NCBI GenBank assembly: GCA_029876055.1
Contig: CM056875.1
Span: 8,829,001 to 8,893,000, forward strand
Direction of reading: 5' to 3'
Source: Madurella fahalii
Taxonomy: Eukaryota > Ascomycota > Sordariomycetes > Sordariales
DNA: 64,000 nucleotides
Of this stretch, positions 43,321 through 55,409 are shown in pieces. A program made the translations under genes and the position numbers. The notes below the pieces were generated by a model. It did no database searches. It was not told the origin of the DNA and saw only the letters and a list, made by a program, of their open reading frames with translations. Position 1 is the stretch's first letter. Every line of letters begins with the position of its first letter.

Positions 43321-44250
43321 ATGCCCTTCCCCTACAAAACAGTCCTTATCACGGGCGCGACATCGGGTATCGGCCTCGCGCTGGCCGAGCGTATGATCGC
43401 GAGCGGCATCTTTGTCATCGCCGTCGGCCGCCGCAAAGAGCGCCTCGATGCATTGGTAGCCAAGCATGGCGCAGATAAAGTAGCCGGCGAGGCCTTTGAT
43501 GTCACCGACCTCGACGCCATCGGAGACTGGGCAAAGAAGTACTGCAGTACCATTCCACTTCCTCCCACCCCTCCGCTCCCCTCCGCTTGCCTCCAATCCT
43601 ACAATTACTAACCGCGATTCACCTCCCTCCCCCTCTCCAGAATAACCACTGCCTACCCAACCCTCGACGCGCTCGTCCTCAACGCCGGCTTCCAACGCAC
43701 CATCTCCTTCACCTCGCCCACCACCTCGGCCATCCCCGTCCTCCCGACCGTCACGTCGGAGCTCATAACCAACTACCTCTCGCCGCTGCACACGCTGTCC
43801 CACTTCCTGCCGCACCTCATCGCGCTGGGGCCCAAGCCGGCCGCCATCATCCTGGTCACGTCGGGCCTGGCCGTGCACCCGATGCCGCGCTGCGCCAACT
43901 ACTCGGCGTCCAAGGCGGCGCTGCACAGCCTGGCGTGGTCGCTGCGGTGCCAGCTGTCGGGGCCGGACTCGCCCGCGACGCACCACGTCCGGGTGATCGA
44001 GCTGATGCCGCCGGCGGTGCAGACGGAGCTGCACCCGCAGCAGGAGGACCTGGCGCGGCTGGGCCAGGACAAGCTAGGCATCCCGCTGGACCAGTACGCC
44101 GACGAGACGTGGGCCGACCTGCTCCGCGGGGACGCCGACGAGGTGGTGCACAGCGTCCACCGCGAGAAGCTGCTGAGGGCCGAGGCTGAGCGGAAGGAGC
44201 TGTGGGACGGGTTCGTGAGCGCTTTGAGGGCGCAGGGGATCAAGTTCTAG
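43321..44250 (+). CDS. Classical short-chain dehydrogenase/reductase
   Basis: A 275-aa classical SDR. Exons 43321-43538 and 43641-44250, intron 43539-43640 (GTACTG...ACTAAC...CCAG, 102 nt); 828 nt. Cofactor motif TGATSGIG at residues 11-18, then AVGRRKERL, where the Arg pair favours NADP(H). DVTD follows, then LDALVLNAGFQ (the NNAG-type motif as LNAG), a catalytic Ser strand (ILVTSGLA) and YSASKAALHSLAWSLRCQL with Tyr and Lys intact (about residues 160 and 164). A post-catalytic VIELMPPAVQTEL replaces the usual PG. The intron splits the codon before ITTAYPTLDAL. Similar to the yeast-type DltE/oxidoreductase group; substrate unknown. Divergent from the VOC gene and convergent with the aldo-keto reductase. 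Confidence 0.92.
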
Positions 44251-44653
44251 GTGGGCGACCTATAGTGCCTCGCCTCGCCTCATCTCACTTCGCTTTTTGT
44301 GGGTAAATAGGGCAGGGAGGGAGTCCCAAGGTGGTGTTCAGATGAAACACGGGCTGTTTGCGGCCGTGTCACTCCGTTAAAGGGTCCAAAAAATGACAAG
44401 TCATGATGGTAGTTGCTTGTCGGTGGTGGGTATGCACCGCCGATAGAGGTTTGTACTGTTGAGGCTCAAGCCATCCGGTTTGGCTAAAGTAACGTATAAA
44501 GACTCTCCGGGCGGCTATAGAGAGAAACACTGCCATATCTATCCCAAAACTCTTTTTGCGGCGTTGCAGCCATCTCGCGTCCAGGGGCCTGCGTTATGTT
44601 CTAGTAACACGTCTGTTGACGCCCTATCCTTGCCTTGTCCCCCGGACATGCGC
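44251..44653. other. Convergent intergenic region, 400 bases
   Basis: 3' flanks of the SDR and the aldo-keto reductase. No gene seen. Confidence 0.65.
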
Positions 44654-45826
44654 TTATTTCGCCCCCGGCGCAAACAGAGCCTCACGCGTGTCGTATGCGT
44701 ACTTGAGCTCGTGGTGCCAGTACACCGCCGCGTCCGCCTTGTTGATGGCCCACGCCTCGTCTAGCGCCCTGACAACCTCGTCCGGCAGCGGGCCCTTCTC
44801 CAGATCCGTCAGGTTCCCGTCGAGCTGCTCAATGCTTGACACGCCGATAATCACACCATCGTTCCCGTCCTTGACCTTCAGCGCCGAGTGGTACACCACC
44901 CACCGCAGCGCTGTCTCGATCATGGTCAGCCCGACCTTCTCGACCGCCCTCTCCACCACCTGCAGCGCGCGGAAGGTGCCGCCGCGGAAGTACCGGTTGC
45001 GGTACAGCTTGCCCGACGCCGCCGTGTCGCTGAAGCGGCCCTCGGCGGGGACCATGTCTGTCGACCGGATCTTGCCCGAGAACAAGCCGCCGGCGAGCGG
45101 GTTGTACACGACCACGTCGAGGCCGTAGCGGCGGCAGGCGGCGACCAGCTCCGGCTCGATGCCGCGCGTGATGGCGTTGTACATGGCCTGGAACACGGTC
45201 GGGCGCACCCAGCCGTTGTACTTGCACGTCATGACCACCTCGGCCACCTCGAAGGCGGCGAAGTTGCTGATGCCGAAGCGGACGAACTTGCCCGCCTTGT
45301 GGAGCTTGTCGATGGCCGAGAGGGTTTCGGCAAAGGGAGTGGCGCGGTCCTGGGCGTTTGGTACAGTATTTCTTTAGTCGACCAGTCCCGAGTTCCGGCC
45401 TATTCGGACCAGGGCATCATGAAGAGTGTTGGGGGGGGGGGGGGGGGGTTTCGTCGGAAAACGTACCGCCGCGTGGAGGTAAAGGATGTCCACACAATCA
45501 GTGCCTAGCTCCTTGAGACTGAGCTCCATAGATTCGAGGACCTTGTCGTGCGTGTTCTCTCCTGGCTGGGTCGGATACTTGATCTTGGTCGCCAGAGTCA
45601 GGCCGCGGTCTTTCCACTTGGCCTCGCGTGTGAAAGCCTCCTGCTTGCCGCCGATGTAGAGGCGCGCCGTGTCGACTTCATGGTACCCGCGAGACTGGAA
45701 CAAGTCGAGCACTTTGTTGTACTCGCCTATGTCGGTAATACGTCCGCCGGTTGTCTCATCGGGGCCAAACGTCATGAGACCCAAGATGACCCGGGCCTTG
45801 GGGGGCTGCGCCATAAGGGGTGACAT
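44654..45826 (-). CDS. Aldo-keto reductase, aflatoxin-aldehyde-reductase (AKR7-like) group
   Basis: NADPH-dependent aldehyde/ketone reductase, TIM barrel. Exons 45826-45467 and 45349-44654, intron 45466-45350 (GTACGT...CCAG, 117 nt); 1056 nt, 351 aa. Start at 45826, or more likely the internal Met at 45814 (MAQPPKARVILGLMTFG), as in relatives. Catalytic tetrad by position: D52 and Y57 in EVDTARLY, Lys in LATKIKY (about 81) and H118 in DILYLHAA. Later motifs are FGISNFAAFEVAEV, GLDVVVYNPLAGGLFSGKI, LYRNRYFRGGTF and GVIIGVSSIEQLDGNL (cofactor site). The order matches AKR7/YakC-type reductases, which clear reactive dialdehydes. The intron contains an 18-base homopolymer (C on the coding strand). 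Likely cytosolic detoxification. Confidence 0.92.
45431..45448. repeat. Poly-G tract of 18 (poly-C on the AKR coding strand)
   Basis: An uninterrupted 18-base homopolymer inside the aldo-keto reductase intron, about 20 bases from the donor. Very prone to length error in sequencing. Confidence 0.95.
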
Positions 45827-47154
45827 GGTTACGGGGGACTGTGAGTTCGTGAAATTGGAATCGACTAACTAGCTCTTAGCTTCTCTGAAGAGACTGAGGC
45901 TGGTCCGAGATGCAGGGCTGACCGTACAATCACGCAATTGTCTTGTCTCTTGGCAATGTAGACAAATCACGCATGAAGTGAGGGGACTGAGTTTGGTGGA
46001 ATGGTATTCAGGCCGAGAAGTTATTATAATGAAGGCGCCAGGGAAGACACGCTTCGATTTAGACCAAAAGTCTCCCAACAGCCCTTCGCAACCGAGGTTT
46101 TGGGAGGAACCGGTGGACGCCACGCAGCTCCGTGTTTGCCGGAGTTAGCGGAACCGCAAAACCCAACTTTCCGGAAGCCACATGCGGCAACTTTTTCTGA
46201 CTCGGAGATAATGCTTTCGGAGAAACATAACCGAGGAGGGAAAAAAAGATGTAAGGACCAGGGAATATAATTCACATAGAATGGTAGACTAAGGAGGCTA
46301 GCTAGCTATCTAAGCCGTCTTTCGACACCTTGAGCCACGCTCTTCTCCCATCTCACGAATCGGGGCAGCGTCTGGTCCATGGGATGGGATTACCAAGACC
46401 CATTTCCAGGGAGAATCAACTTTGTCGTTGTCTCCCACACATCCGAGAGCCTCCTGGATCTCGTCATGCCGTGGGAAACCCAGCAACGATACCCGATTTC
46501 ATTCTCCGGACAGATTGTACACACTGGAGACCAGACCATTAACGGTGCGCCTGCATCGTCATTCTCCCAAACCCCGTATCCAGCTTATCCATGCATCCCT
46601 CACCCATCGTAGATGTCTTCCTTGATGACCGTCTCCCACAGCTCGAACGTTTGCCTTGCCTGTTCCCTCGCATAACGACGTCGCCGAAATAGGAGATAGG
46701 CCTGGCTGTCGCAAGTAATCGGTAAAGGACTGTAAGAATCGAAGGATCTGGTCGGTGTCGCGGCGCAGATCAATTTCGAAAACCCCATATCGGGGGGTTC
46801 GAGCTGGCAAAGAATCGAATGCCGTAGAGAATCGAAGTCGAAGACAAAGACACGGTTCCCAAAAAAATGAAATGCAACTAGAAGTAACCCAGCCATTGTG
46901 CGTAAAGGAGAAAAAGCAGCTCCCCGAACGAAAACCGATTGTCTGATGTCGAGTTCCGGTCATCCCAAGAAGGTTCAGAAAAAAAATAACTTCGTAAAGC
47001 CGTGCAGGGAGGGGTCCCCGTCGGGGTGTTAGAGGCGCTGCTCCCCAACCCCCAGCGAGACTGCTCGCCGGACAATGAATGAAAGACATGGGCATGATCG
47101 TAATTAGCGTAAAAGGGCGGTTTTCCGACTTTGTGCCCTCCAAGTCCCAACTAT
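45827..47154. other. Intergenic region, 1.3 kb
   Basis: Promoter of the aldo-keto reductase, then the 3' flank (probably a long 3' UTR) of the Gln-rich gene. The frame at 46559-47143 (minus) has no motifs and irregular composition; not called as a gene. Confidence 0.55.
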
Positions 47155-48867
47155 TTAAGCAGCCAACTTGCGCTTCTCAGCGCTGGTGAGAACGAGTCTG
47201 GGTGCCCTACGCTGTCCCTGGACGGCCTCGCTATTGATTCCCCGATTGCTGTTCTTGAGGAGGCTGGCAAAGCTTCCAGGTTCTCGAGAGCCCTCGCTGT
47301 CCGAAGGGACGCTGTCAATGCTGCCGCGCTCGCGCTTCTGGCGCGAGTTCGGACGGTCAGATCCAATAGCGCCCCAGCTGCCAGTGCTGGTCCTAGAGCT
47401 CGGCAAGCTGCACTCGGCGTCGTCGCGGTCGATCAAGACGCCAGAGCCGCTGCGGCCAGAATCGCTGTCGTTGTCCGTCATCGGCGTCTCGATCAGCTCT
47501 TCGGTGCTCTCGGAAATGGGACTAATACTTCCGGAGCTACGAGCCTCCTTGCGCCGCTCGAGGCCGGCACGGACAAGATTGTTGATGGCGGAGCGACGGG
47601 TGCGAGCAACGAAGTTCTTGCTACCCTCATGCTTCGACGTCGGCTTGGACTTGAGCTCATCCAGCGATGGAGGGTTGCGGGGCTGGCGAACAGGGTGCTC
47701 GCCGGCGCGTCCTTGACCAGGCCCATACCCAGCAGTCATCGGTGTCGGCGGAACGGAAGCGGTCTTTAGGCCCGCTGACTTGAGCGGTTCCTCAGTCGCA
47801 ATCGACAGCTGCCCCTTATTGTTGGTGTTGCTGCTGCTGCTGTTGATGTTGACCGTCGACCCGGATTTCTTATGTCCCCGGCGGAAGGCGTTGGCGCTCG
47901 GCGGCGGCAGAGGAGTGGGGCTCTCACTCGGAGAATCGTATCGACGCGGAGGGCTTGGGATCCGGAAGCTTGTCTTGTTAGCGTCGGAAGGCGCGGGAGA
48001 GACCTGGAAACGGGGAGTGGCGGCGGTGGACTGCTGCATGTTTGCGTAGGCGTTGGCCAGCTGCGCCTGGTTGAGGAGCTGAGCGTTCAGCTGTGCCTGG
48101 CTTTGGTCCATGTACAGGGTCTGTTGGCCGGTGACTGGATCAAAAACGGAATAAACACTCGGCTGGGACGTCGCCGGGGCCATCATGGCCTGGACATTGT
48201 GCAGCTGCTGCTGGTACATGGTGGGGTAGCCTTGCTGCATCATCTGGGCCTGCCCGTTGAGACTCAGTCCCTGAAACTGCTGCGCGGCGGCCTGGAGCGC
48301 CCTAAGCTGCTGTTGCAAGCGCTGCTGCTGTTCCGACAAGTACGCATTGGTGTACATGAGCTGGGCATGCAAGTTGGGATCGATATGCTCCTTGATGGTC
48401 TCGTCCAGCTGGAGCTGGGGCGGCGCCAGAACTTGGTCGGCCGTGTACTGCTGACCGTAACCCATCATTGGGTTGTAGCCCTGTTGCTGGGGTTGCTGCT
48501 GGCTGGCAAACCGCGGCATCGACGTCTTAGGTCCGTTGTACAAGTTGGCACTGTCATACATCCCAGGCGCCATCGAGTTACGATTCCGTGCCTGTGGCGC
48601 AACAGTCGTGGGGGAGGCAGGGGCGTTGGGAAAGCTCGAAGCCGTTGCCGACTTAGGCGCTGTGCGGAGGCCGGCCAGCAAGTGCGACCGGCTGGTGCGG
48701 GGAGTTGGCAAGCCATTGTCCTGGTTCGTCGGCGACTTGATCGCATCGAAAGAAAGCGGCTTGATGTTTTGGCCTCCCCTTCGAGACGCCAGGCCGGACG
48801 GCATTGCCATACCGTGGGCCGAATTGAAGGGAGCGTGAGACATCTGAGCGAGACCGCCTGCGTCCAT
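47155..48867 (-). CDS. Gln/Ser-rich conserved fungal protein of unknown function
   Basis: Intron-free, 570 aa from the Met at 48867 (MDAGGLAQMSHAPF). N-terminal part: low-complexity with LASRRGGQNIKPLSFDAIKSP and LPTPRTSRSHLLAGLRTAPK. Middle (about 125-290): Gln-rich with coiled-coil potential (YLSEQQQRLQQQLRALQAAA; repeated Tyr-Gln-Gln). Then VFDPVTGQQTLYMDQSQAQL. C-terminal third: Ser/Pro/Arg-rich with NFVARTRRSAINNLVRAGLE, the most conserved-looking block, and a basic end LTSAEKRKLAA. The block pattern (short motifs, Q-rich middle) is that of a cytoplasmic RNA- or mRNP-associated protein, but I cannot name the family. The leader upstream is long. The frame is open upstream to 49083; that part looks like leader. 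Confidence 0.8.
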   Translation of the reverse strand: MDAGGLAQMSHAPFNSAHGMAMPSGLASRRGGQNIKPLSFDAIKSPTNQDNGLPTPRTSRSHLLAGLRTAPKSATASSFPNAPASPTTVAPQARNRNSMAPGMYDSANLYNGPKTSMPRFASQQQPQQQGYNPMMGYGQQYTADQVLAPPQLQLDETIKEHIDPNLHAQLMYTNAYLSEQQQRLQQQLRALQAAAQQFQGLSLNGQAQMMQQGYPTMYQQQLHNVQAMMAPATSQPSVYSVFDPVTGQQTLYMDQSQAQLNAQLLNQAQLANAYANMQQSTAATPRFQVSPAPSDANKTSFRIPSPPRRYDSPSESPTPLPPPSANAFRRGHKKSGSTVNINSSSSNTNNKGQLSIATEEPLKSAGLKTASVPPTPMTAGYGPGQGRAGEHPVRQPRNPPSLDELKSKPTSKHEGSKNFVARTRRSAINNLVRAGLERRKEARSSGSISPISESTEELIETPMTDNDSDSGRSGSGVLIDRDDAECSLPSSRTSTGSWGAIGSDRPNSRQKRERGSIDSVPSDSEGSREPGSFASLLKNSNRGINSEAVQGQRRAPRLVLTSAEKRKLAA

Positions 48868-51800
48868 AGTAACGTGATCTGGACTCAGATTGGTTTGGAA
48901 TGCGCTGTTATGGTGCCAGCGAGTCGCGCACGCGCTGCAAACGTTGCTCGATAGCGAATTGGCGATCCTGAAGTGTGGTATGTCGATGCCCGTACCCGCT
49001 CGATCGAGGCCGCACGTGAAGCTCGTCGAAAAATGACGTGTGAATATTAGGAATTCAAGTATTGATGCAAATCGCCGCAGCAAAGAAGACGTGCTCGAAC
49101 GTTCGACTTTGGCGGCTGGGTCTATGTCTCTCTCTGGGAGGATTCAAACGATGATGCGAAAATGCTTGCCCGCGGAAACCGAAGCCGGATAACGGCGGGG
49201 GAAAGAAAGAATAAAATAAAAAAACGATCAAGTCGGTGAAAATGCCCGGGGTTGTGTATGAACAATGTCGGCAATGGGATGCAAAAGATCGTAGATGACT
49301 GAATGAGCGGCGGAATGCCGAAACCCGGGTGAAGCGAAGATGTTGAGGAGAAAGAGCGAGCTCGTTGTCGAGGCCGTGTGACGAAGGAAGGTGATAGCCG
49401 AGGGCTGCGCTGGAGTGCGAGACGCGACTTCCTGCTACCTAGGCTTTGTGGGTGGCGAGACACAGGCTGGCCGCCCTTGACTGATTGATCAGCCGGGAAG
49501 CAGAGAACTGACGGGCCGTGGAAGGGCCTGAGGTAGCGCAAGAGCCAGAGAAAAAAAATATGGTTCCCGTAGAAGCTCCCAGATCCGGGAAAACAGGTCG
49601 CCCTTTTTTGGCTTTGTGCTGCCCGCGGGTCAAAGAAGACGTTGCGACCAACAAGGGCTTGTTTCAACACGCTTTATCCCGTGTTGTCTGATGGGAACCA
49701 CGACTCGCCCTTCAAAGAATCAAGCTCCACGGTTCGATTCAGCGGTGTTTCCTCGCGTCGGCCGAGGGACTGCGTCGATGAGTGCTCTTCTCCGTTGTGC
49801 AAAACAAAGCCTGTCGTGCAGTCCTTTCCACTGCGCTCGGGAGGCCGTTTGCTCGTGGGAATTAAGTGTCGTATCGAATGGAAAAATAAAACGAAAATAT
49901 CGATCAGGTCGAGGTTCGCAGACCGCGGCGACGAAATGGAAATGGCGCAAATAGAATACAAGGATTAAAATGTGTTTCGCTTGAGAGCTTTCCAGATTCC
50001 TCCTTTTTTATCTCTTTTTTTTTCTTTTTCTGATCGCGTTTTTGTGCAGTAGGTCGAGAGAATGCGGCGATGGTGAATTCTGATCCTCAGCCAAAAATTA
50101 TGATGGGCAACGACAGCACCGGCGCGCAGACGGCACCACGAACGGAGGAAGAGGGAAAGGGCGAAAAGGAAGGGTGGTGTGCTGGTGATGCGAAGGAGAG
50201 AAAAGAGGAGGAGGAAGGAGGAAGCGAGAAGAGATGAAGGCTTCTGGCCTGCGCTCGATTGAGGATCGGAAACCAAGGAGCGGGCGGGGCGGAGGAGAAG
50301 AAACATTGGGCCAGGGAGGAGCAGGAAGCAAAACGACTGGTGGATGGCAAGGGGCCCGCGGCAGGGGAGCACGTCGCAAGCAATGGCCGAGCGGATAGCG
50401 GGCCACCGTGATTGAATGGCCCCCCGATGCACAACAACGCCTGCAGAAAGGCGAAGATGGCGTGTGAGCCGGGACTGCCACGCCCGGAGCAATGGGAGGG
50501 TTGCCTGAATGAAAACATGGACCAATCAGGAGGGCCGGCATCTCACACACTTTGCGGATGACATAAGCGGGGAGCCTAGCTCACTTTGGTCACTAACGTC
50601 GAGTTCACGAGAAGTAACATGGAGTCGTGGATCAAGGCAGCCAGACAGTTAGTGCCTCTGCCCCATCTGCTAGCCGCCACAGTTTGTGCATCCATGCAGC
50701 AAGTGGCCAGCTCAACGCCCTCTAGGCCCGATCGGGTAAAGAACTGTGCTCGACTACGGAGAAGCCAGCCAATGGACGCCGTAAGTCACAGAAATCCGGA
50801 TGGGTCATGCACCAGTTGACTTGACTCGAAGGCGAACCTCCGTGCGGCTGCAGCTTCCCCTTGCCCCTCGAGCGGCTCAGGTTGCAGCGATCGGAAGAGA
50901 CACTCGAAATCAGCATTCCACTGCTCAAATTGACTGGTATCCGTCCTCTCAGTGTTCAATGCAGCACGAAAGTCAAGCTACGGGGAGCTCCCAGGTCGAG
51001 TTTTGGGTCCCCAGTCTGCGGGAGGCTGGTCTGCGTCAGAATCGGCCGTAACCTCGTTGGCCCACGATCTGGGCCTGTTCCCGATCCGCTGGCCGCTTAT
51101 CCCCAATGCTCATTTCCTCTTTCGTAATTAGCCATTTTTCTCTCCATTTTTTTTTTTCTTTCCCTTTCTGTGTGTACGTGTGATTCTTTTCGTTGAGCCA
51201 TTGTGCGTTGTCCAGCATTGACGGTTGGAAATCTTTCCAATTTCGCGATCCATGCACCTAGAAAGGGCTTCCCGGGAACTCATCGCTGACTCCACAAAAG
51301 ATTTGCGATGCGGAAGGCCTCCTGGTAAGGTAGCCTGGCATGGGGTGCGCTGCTCCGTGTCAGATTCTAGATTAGGCATGGGCGTTTCGGATTTCTTGGA
51401 CCTGGACTCGGCTGCTCGACCTCGATCACCGCACAAGTCCTTGGGTCGTCAGTCTTTCGGTGCGACGGCCTGTGCACACGATCTCTGCTCATCCCTATCC
51501 ACCTCGCTCGACGCGAATGTCTGATCTGACCGGGCGGTGCAACCTTCTGGGCTTCTTTGGTCTCCTCGAGACATGTCCATTGCGACCGCGGTGCCAATCA
51601 TCTCGGCGGGTCACAAATCTACCCCAATCTACCGCGGCCCTGGTACAGGACGAGTTTTCAACAGCAGAGCGTCGCACCGAATCAAGCACTCGGGCAGCAA
51701 TCCACCAGATTTTTGCCCAATTCGACCTCTTGACCCTCATCCATTCCCAGCGACAAAACCCCGCAATCTGATATTAATAGCCACAGACTGACGAGCAGCC

Positions 51801-54086
51801 CCGTGAAACTGCAGCTGCGGACCCTGCAGCACCTCTTGCATAAATCACCTTGCCAGCCCCAGCCCCTTGCAATGATGCGACGAGGCGCGCGTCTGCAGGA
51901 CAAGCTGCAAAACTGATAGCGCTTAACACGGCGCAGCTCTTTCAAAATCTTGCTTTTGCAGGCAGAACTCTTCCCATCCTCGATGGCCCTCCATCCGGAA
52001 CTGACGGCCGCAGAACCCGCCTGTCCGGTTTAGGGCTGCCAAGCTTGTTGTGTTGCCACACCACTACCCTGTATCCAACAAGTCTCGACAGGTAATCCCC
52101 GTGTCGGATTTTATATCTCGTAGTACCTCAGCCTTGCCGGTTAGAGAAGGATAGGCCAGCAGTTCGGGAAATGTTACATCTTCCCGTCGAGTTCAGGTAT
52201 CAAACTGTGCCACCCCGTCGACATCCGGCCGCAGGGGCGGTTGGCTTCCGTTGGTTCCAGTCCACCGGAGACCTCAGCAGTCAAGATGGATGGAAACAGT
52301 ATGGGGTTATAAGGATGGTCATGTGCCATCCGTTTCCGCATCATCCCATACAGTCCGTCCGTCTTTATTTAGCTACGTCTGTCCTACTGTAGTTTTCAAT
52401 AACCATTTAATACTGGCGCATGTTATCATCACCTTCATTCCATGATACGGAAAGTCCTTCTCGTGCGACAAACTCAGGCTACGTACTCGCGCAGCAGGCA
52501 ACAGAGAAGTATCTTCATCGTGATCATAGTTAGTTAAATACTTCATAATATCGCTATCCAGAATCTGTCTGAGCTGCTCTGGTTCGACTTCCTACATATC
52601 ATCAACCGCACCAAATGTCGTTCGAGGCGAGAGCCTCCTACCAAGTACTGAATGCTCCCGAAGATACCAGCTCCTGTAATCACATGCTGGTCCGTGACTC
52701 AGTTTTTGCCACCCTGGCGGAGCATTTCAGGGGAAACTAGAGCGCTGTTAGGATCTCGCCCAAAACACAACTCACCCCAATCCAGAAACGTCCGGGAGAT
52801 GCCAGAAATCTTTTAATCTAAGGGTTAAAGCTTCAGGTTATAGCAGCAGAAAATCACTGTGTAACTACGGCCTCCAACGCCGCCCAATATTCCCGCTGTC
52901 GAGGCACTCAGTCAAAACCCCGACCGCGAGTCAACGCCATTACAGTGAGTTAAGGTTGTGAGGTAGCAGCGCATTCCCATCCAGGGCCATGGAGGCATGA
53001 CCTAGAGGATCCGGCGCCTTCCGTTTGTTTGGAACTGTGATTCATTACCAGATATTAAATCTGAGTATCCATCAAGGGCCTATATCGATCAACCCAACGA
53101 AGAAGATAAACTTATTGTTTTGCAATTATGGCGTAGGCTGATCAAGTCCTAATCTCCTATCCGGGATGTGTCGGGATATTGAGCAGTTAGATAGACCGAG
53201 TTCAATAATCCTATCGTTAGAGAAATGGATTCACGGTGTTATCTCAACCATGGCATTGCGTTGTAAGCACCGTAACCCCCATCATCGATTGCTCGCAGGT
53301 TCCCGATTTAGAGGCGGTGTTGCTGCGGCCTTGTGAGAAGTTTCCGGGCCGAGCGGACCTTCACCACCTGACGCGTCATGTGGCACTGTGGGCGAGCCAA
53401 CGGTAACACCATGAGCTCATTAACGAAGTGTTCACAGTAAGACCCATTTTGACATGAATCTAACCATCTAACTTGATGCTTGATCTCCCTACGCCGCTAA
53501 TCGTTGTTCATGAGTCATCCCGATATGTGTGGTAATTAAAAATAACCTGGATATTGGAAGAAGAAAGGAAAAGAAAAGAAAAGAACGTTCATCTTTGTTA
53601 TTTGGGAGGGGCTTCACAAAAGCATAGAACATCAAGGGGAGTCACTCCGCGTGTTTGGGGCAGGCAGTGTAGTCGCCAACGGATTGGGTACAGGGTCTAG
53701 ACCGAGGAAGAGGCCCACGAGAGCTTCCGCTGTTCATTTATTCACTCCCATTCCCGGCCTGGTTGATGTCGACCAACCTAGCAGGGAGAGGGGTGGTCTT
53801 TGTCGTTGAATCAGCTTACTACCCAGCACCGGGAGTAGCTGAAATGGTGACACCTAGTGGGACACCACGATGGCCCAGGAAGTGATGCTGAGGCCCTAAC
53901 TAGGCGGCGTGATATAATCTCAGCTGCCATTGCCTGCTCCAGGCAGAAGTGTCAAGTGATGACAACATCACGACAGAGAGCCCGCTTTCCCTGCTAGGTA
54001 TCTGCCTAGCCGGGACAGGGGGGTCTTGGTCATGATGTTGCCATGCCATGACCGTATCACCCAGCGCTGGCAATAACACCTCTACT

Positions 54087-54168
54087 GGTAACATAATGAT
54101 GCCCAGTTAGACACCATAATACCCTAAGTAGGTCATGATGGTGTCTGACTGGGCGTCGTGATGTCACC
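54087..54168. repeat. Imperfect inverted repeat, 34-base arms
   Basis: Arms 54087-54120 and 54135-54168 are inverse complements at 28 of 34 positions around a 14-base spacer; the core reads ATGCCCAGTTAGACACCAT against ATGGTGTCTGACTGGGCGT. All but one or two mismatches are transitions, as expected of RIP. Fragments resembling the left arm (GCGCTGG...GGTAACATTATAAT) recur near 54334-54375. Confidence 0.75.
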
Positions 54169-54576
54169 AACATTTCGGAATTGCTAGCGCTAGGCTATAG
54201 GGTCTAGGTAATGACAGACACCACCCCTTCTCCTGCTAGGTGGGCAGCAGGGTAACCAAGCGAATTGATAACGTTGTCGTGCTGGTGCCTACCCGAGTGC
54301 CGCGATGGTTCCATTCAAGGCGGCATTGTTAGTAGCGCTGGTTGCAAATATCACGCGGTGGTAACATTATAATAAGGACTCTCTCCTCTCACCTTCTTCC
54401 GCCTTGGTATAGCAGTACACCGTAGAGAGCGGGTTCAGCCGCTATAGCCGCCCGGCGCTGCCTACGTATCTATATGCGGGTTTCACCCTCGACCGACCGC
54501 GTGGTTTCCGGTTACTTAGTCATCTAATGAGTCGGGGAAAACTGCCCCTAGAGGACAGGATTCCTCTGATCAGAGC

Positions 54577-54928
54577 GCCATATTTACTGGGATGGCGCTC
54601 CAGGAGCTGGAACTTGCTATAGGCCCATTTTTCTTTTGCAGTATAAGTAGGGCAGTCCTGGCTCTTGCTCTTTAGACATGACAATCAACCAGTTGTAGGG
54701 CTCAATTGAAGAGCCTTCTTTGTGTACAAATCGGTCTCCCTCTGACCAGAAGGAGTTCTATCTGTACATGTTGTTTTGGCCTTGTTCAGGCTGTAGGGAC
54801 TGAATCTGTAGTGGTGTCGCTTAGCCTGTCCTGTTTATCTTGTCTGCCTGGTATTTGGCTACCTTTGCCCTCCCCTTTGTTTTGATGGGTATGCGGGTAT
54901 AGATGTGTGTTTTTATACCATTTCACTA
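54577..54928 (+). repeat. Dispersed repeat, copy B (more heavily RIP-mutated)
   Basis: Aligns with 3241-3614. TpA in this copy frequently stands against CpA or TpG in copy A, e.g. CTGTACATG for CTGCACATG, GTAGTGG for GTGGTGG and GTATTTGG for GCATTTGG. The small hairpin is broken here (CCAGAAGG). No coding frame. Confidence 0.8.
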
Positions 54929-55079
54929 AAATATATATATTCAGCTGCTAAAGCTTTTCAGGACCTGTGTAGGGGCCGTGCTAAACAGTGTTTGACCTAG
55001 GGTTAACCCTAATCAGTTCGAGTTACATGACAACCTCTTAGCTCTGTAGCGTGTTCGGAAAGTCGTAGCCCACGAGCTT

Positions 55080-55409
55080 TTGCCGCGCGTTCTTGCCCAT
55101 CAGTACCGGCAGATATATGACGGATACAGGTATATAGATATTACTGGTATTTTATACAAAGTCCTACGGCCCATTCTAGTTCATTTGGAAGCTTACCACG
55201 AGCTGAGGTCTACATACTTATGTACCTTTTGGAGGCATCGGGATAACTTAAACCGACAAGGACAAAGAAAGAACGCACACCTGATATCTTCTATTGGGCT
55301 TCTATGCACCGAAGGACTCCTTTCCGTCGTTGCCGGGAAGCCTAAGCGGTGTCATCTGACGCTGCCCTTCTTGACTTTGACGTCCGGACGGGCTCTAGCA
55401 GAGAGGTAG
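55080..55409 (+). other. Degraded open frame, possible transposon relic
   Basis: A 109-codon frame rich in Tyr, Arg and Ile (YRQIYDGYRYIDITGILYKV, TYLCTFWRHRDNLNRQGQ), 150 bases downstream of repeat copy B. It starts from a non-ATG codon. The aromatic/basic composition and the setting suggest decayed transposon coding sequence, but no motif can be named. Confidence 0.2.

Noticed and set aside
43252..44034. A 260-codon antisense frame over the SDR
   Set aside because: Arg/Gly/Asp-rich shadow of the SDR; no motifs.
46559..47143. A 194-codon minus-strand frame downstream of the Gln-rich gene
   Set aside because: No family motifs, irregular composition, and the position fits a 3' UTR.
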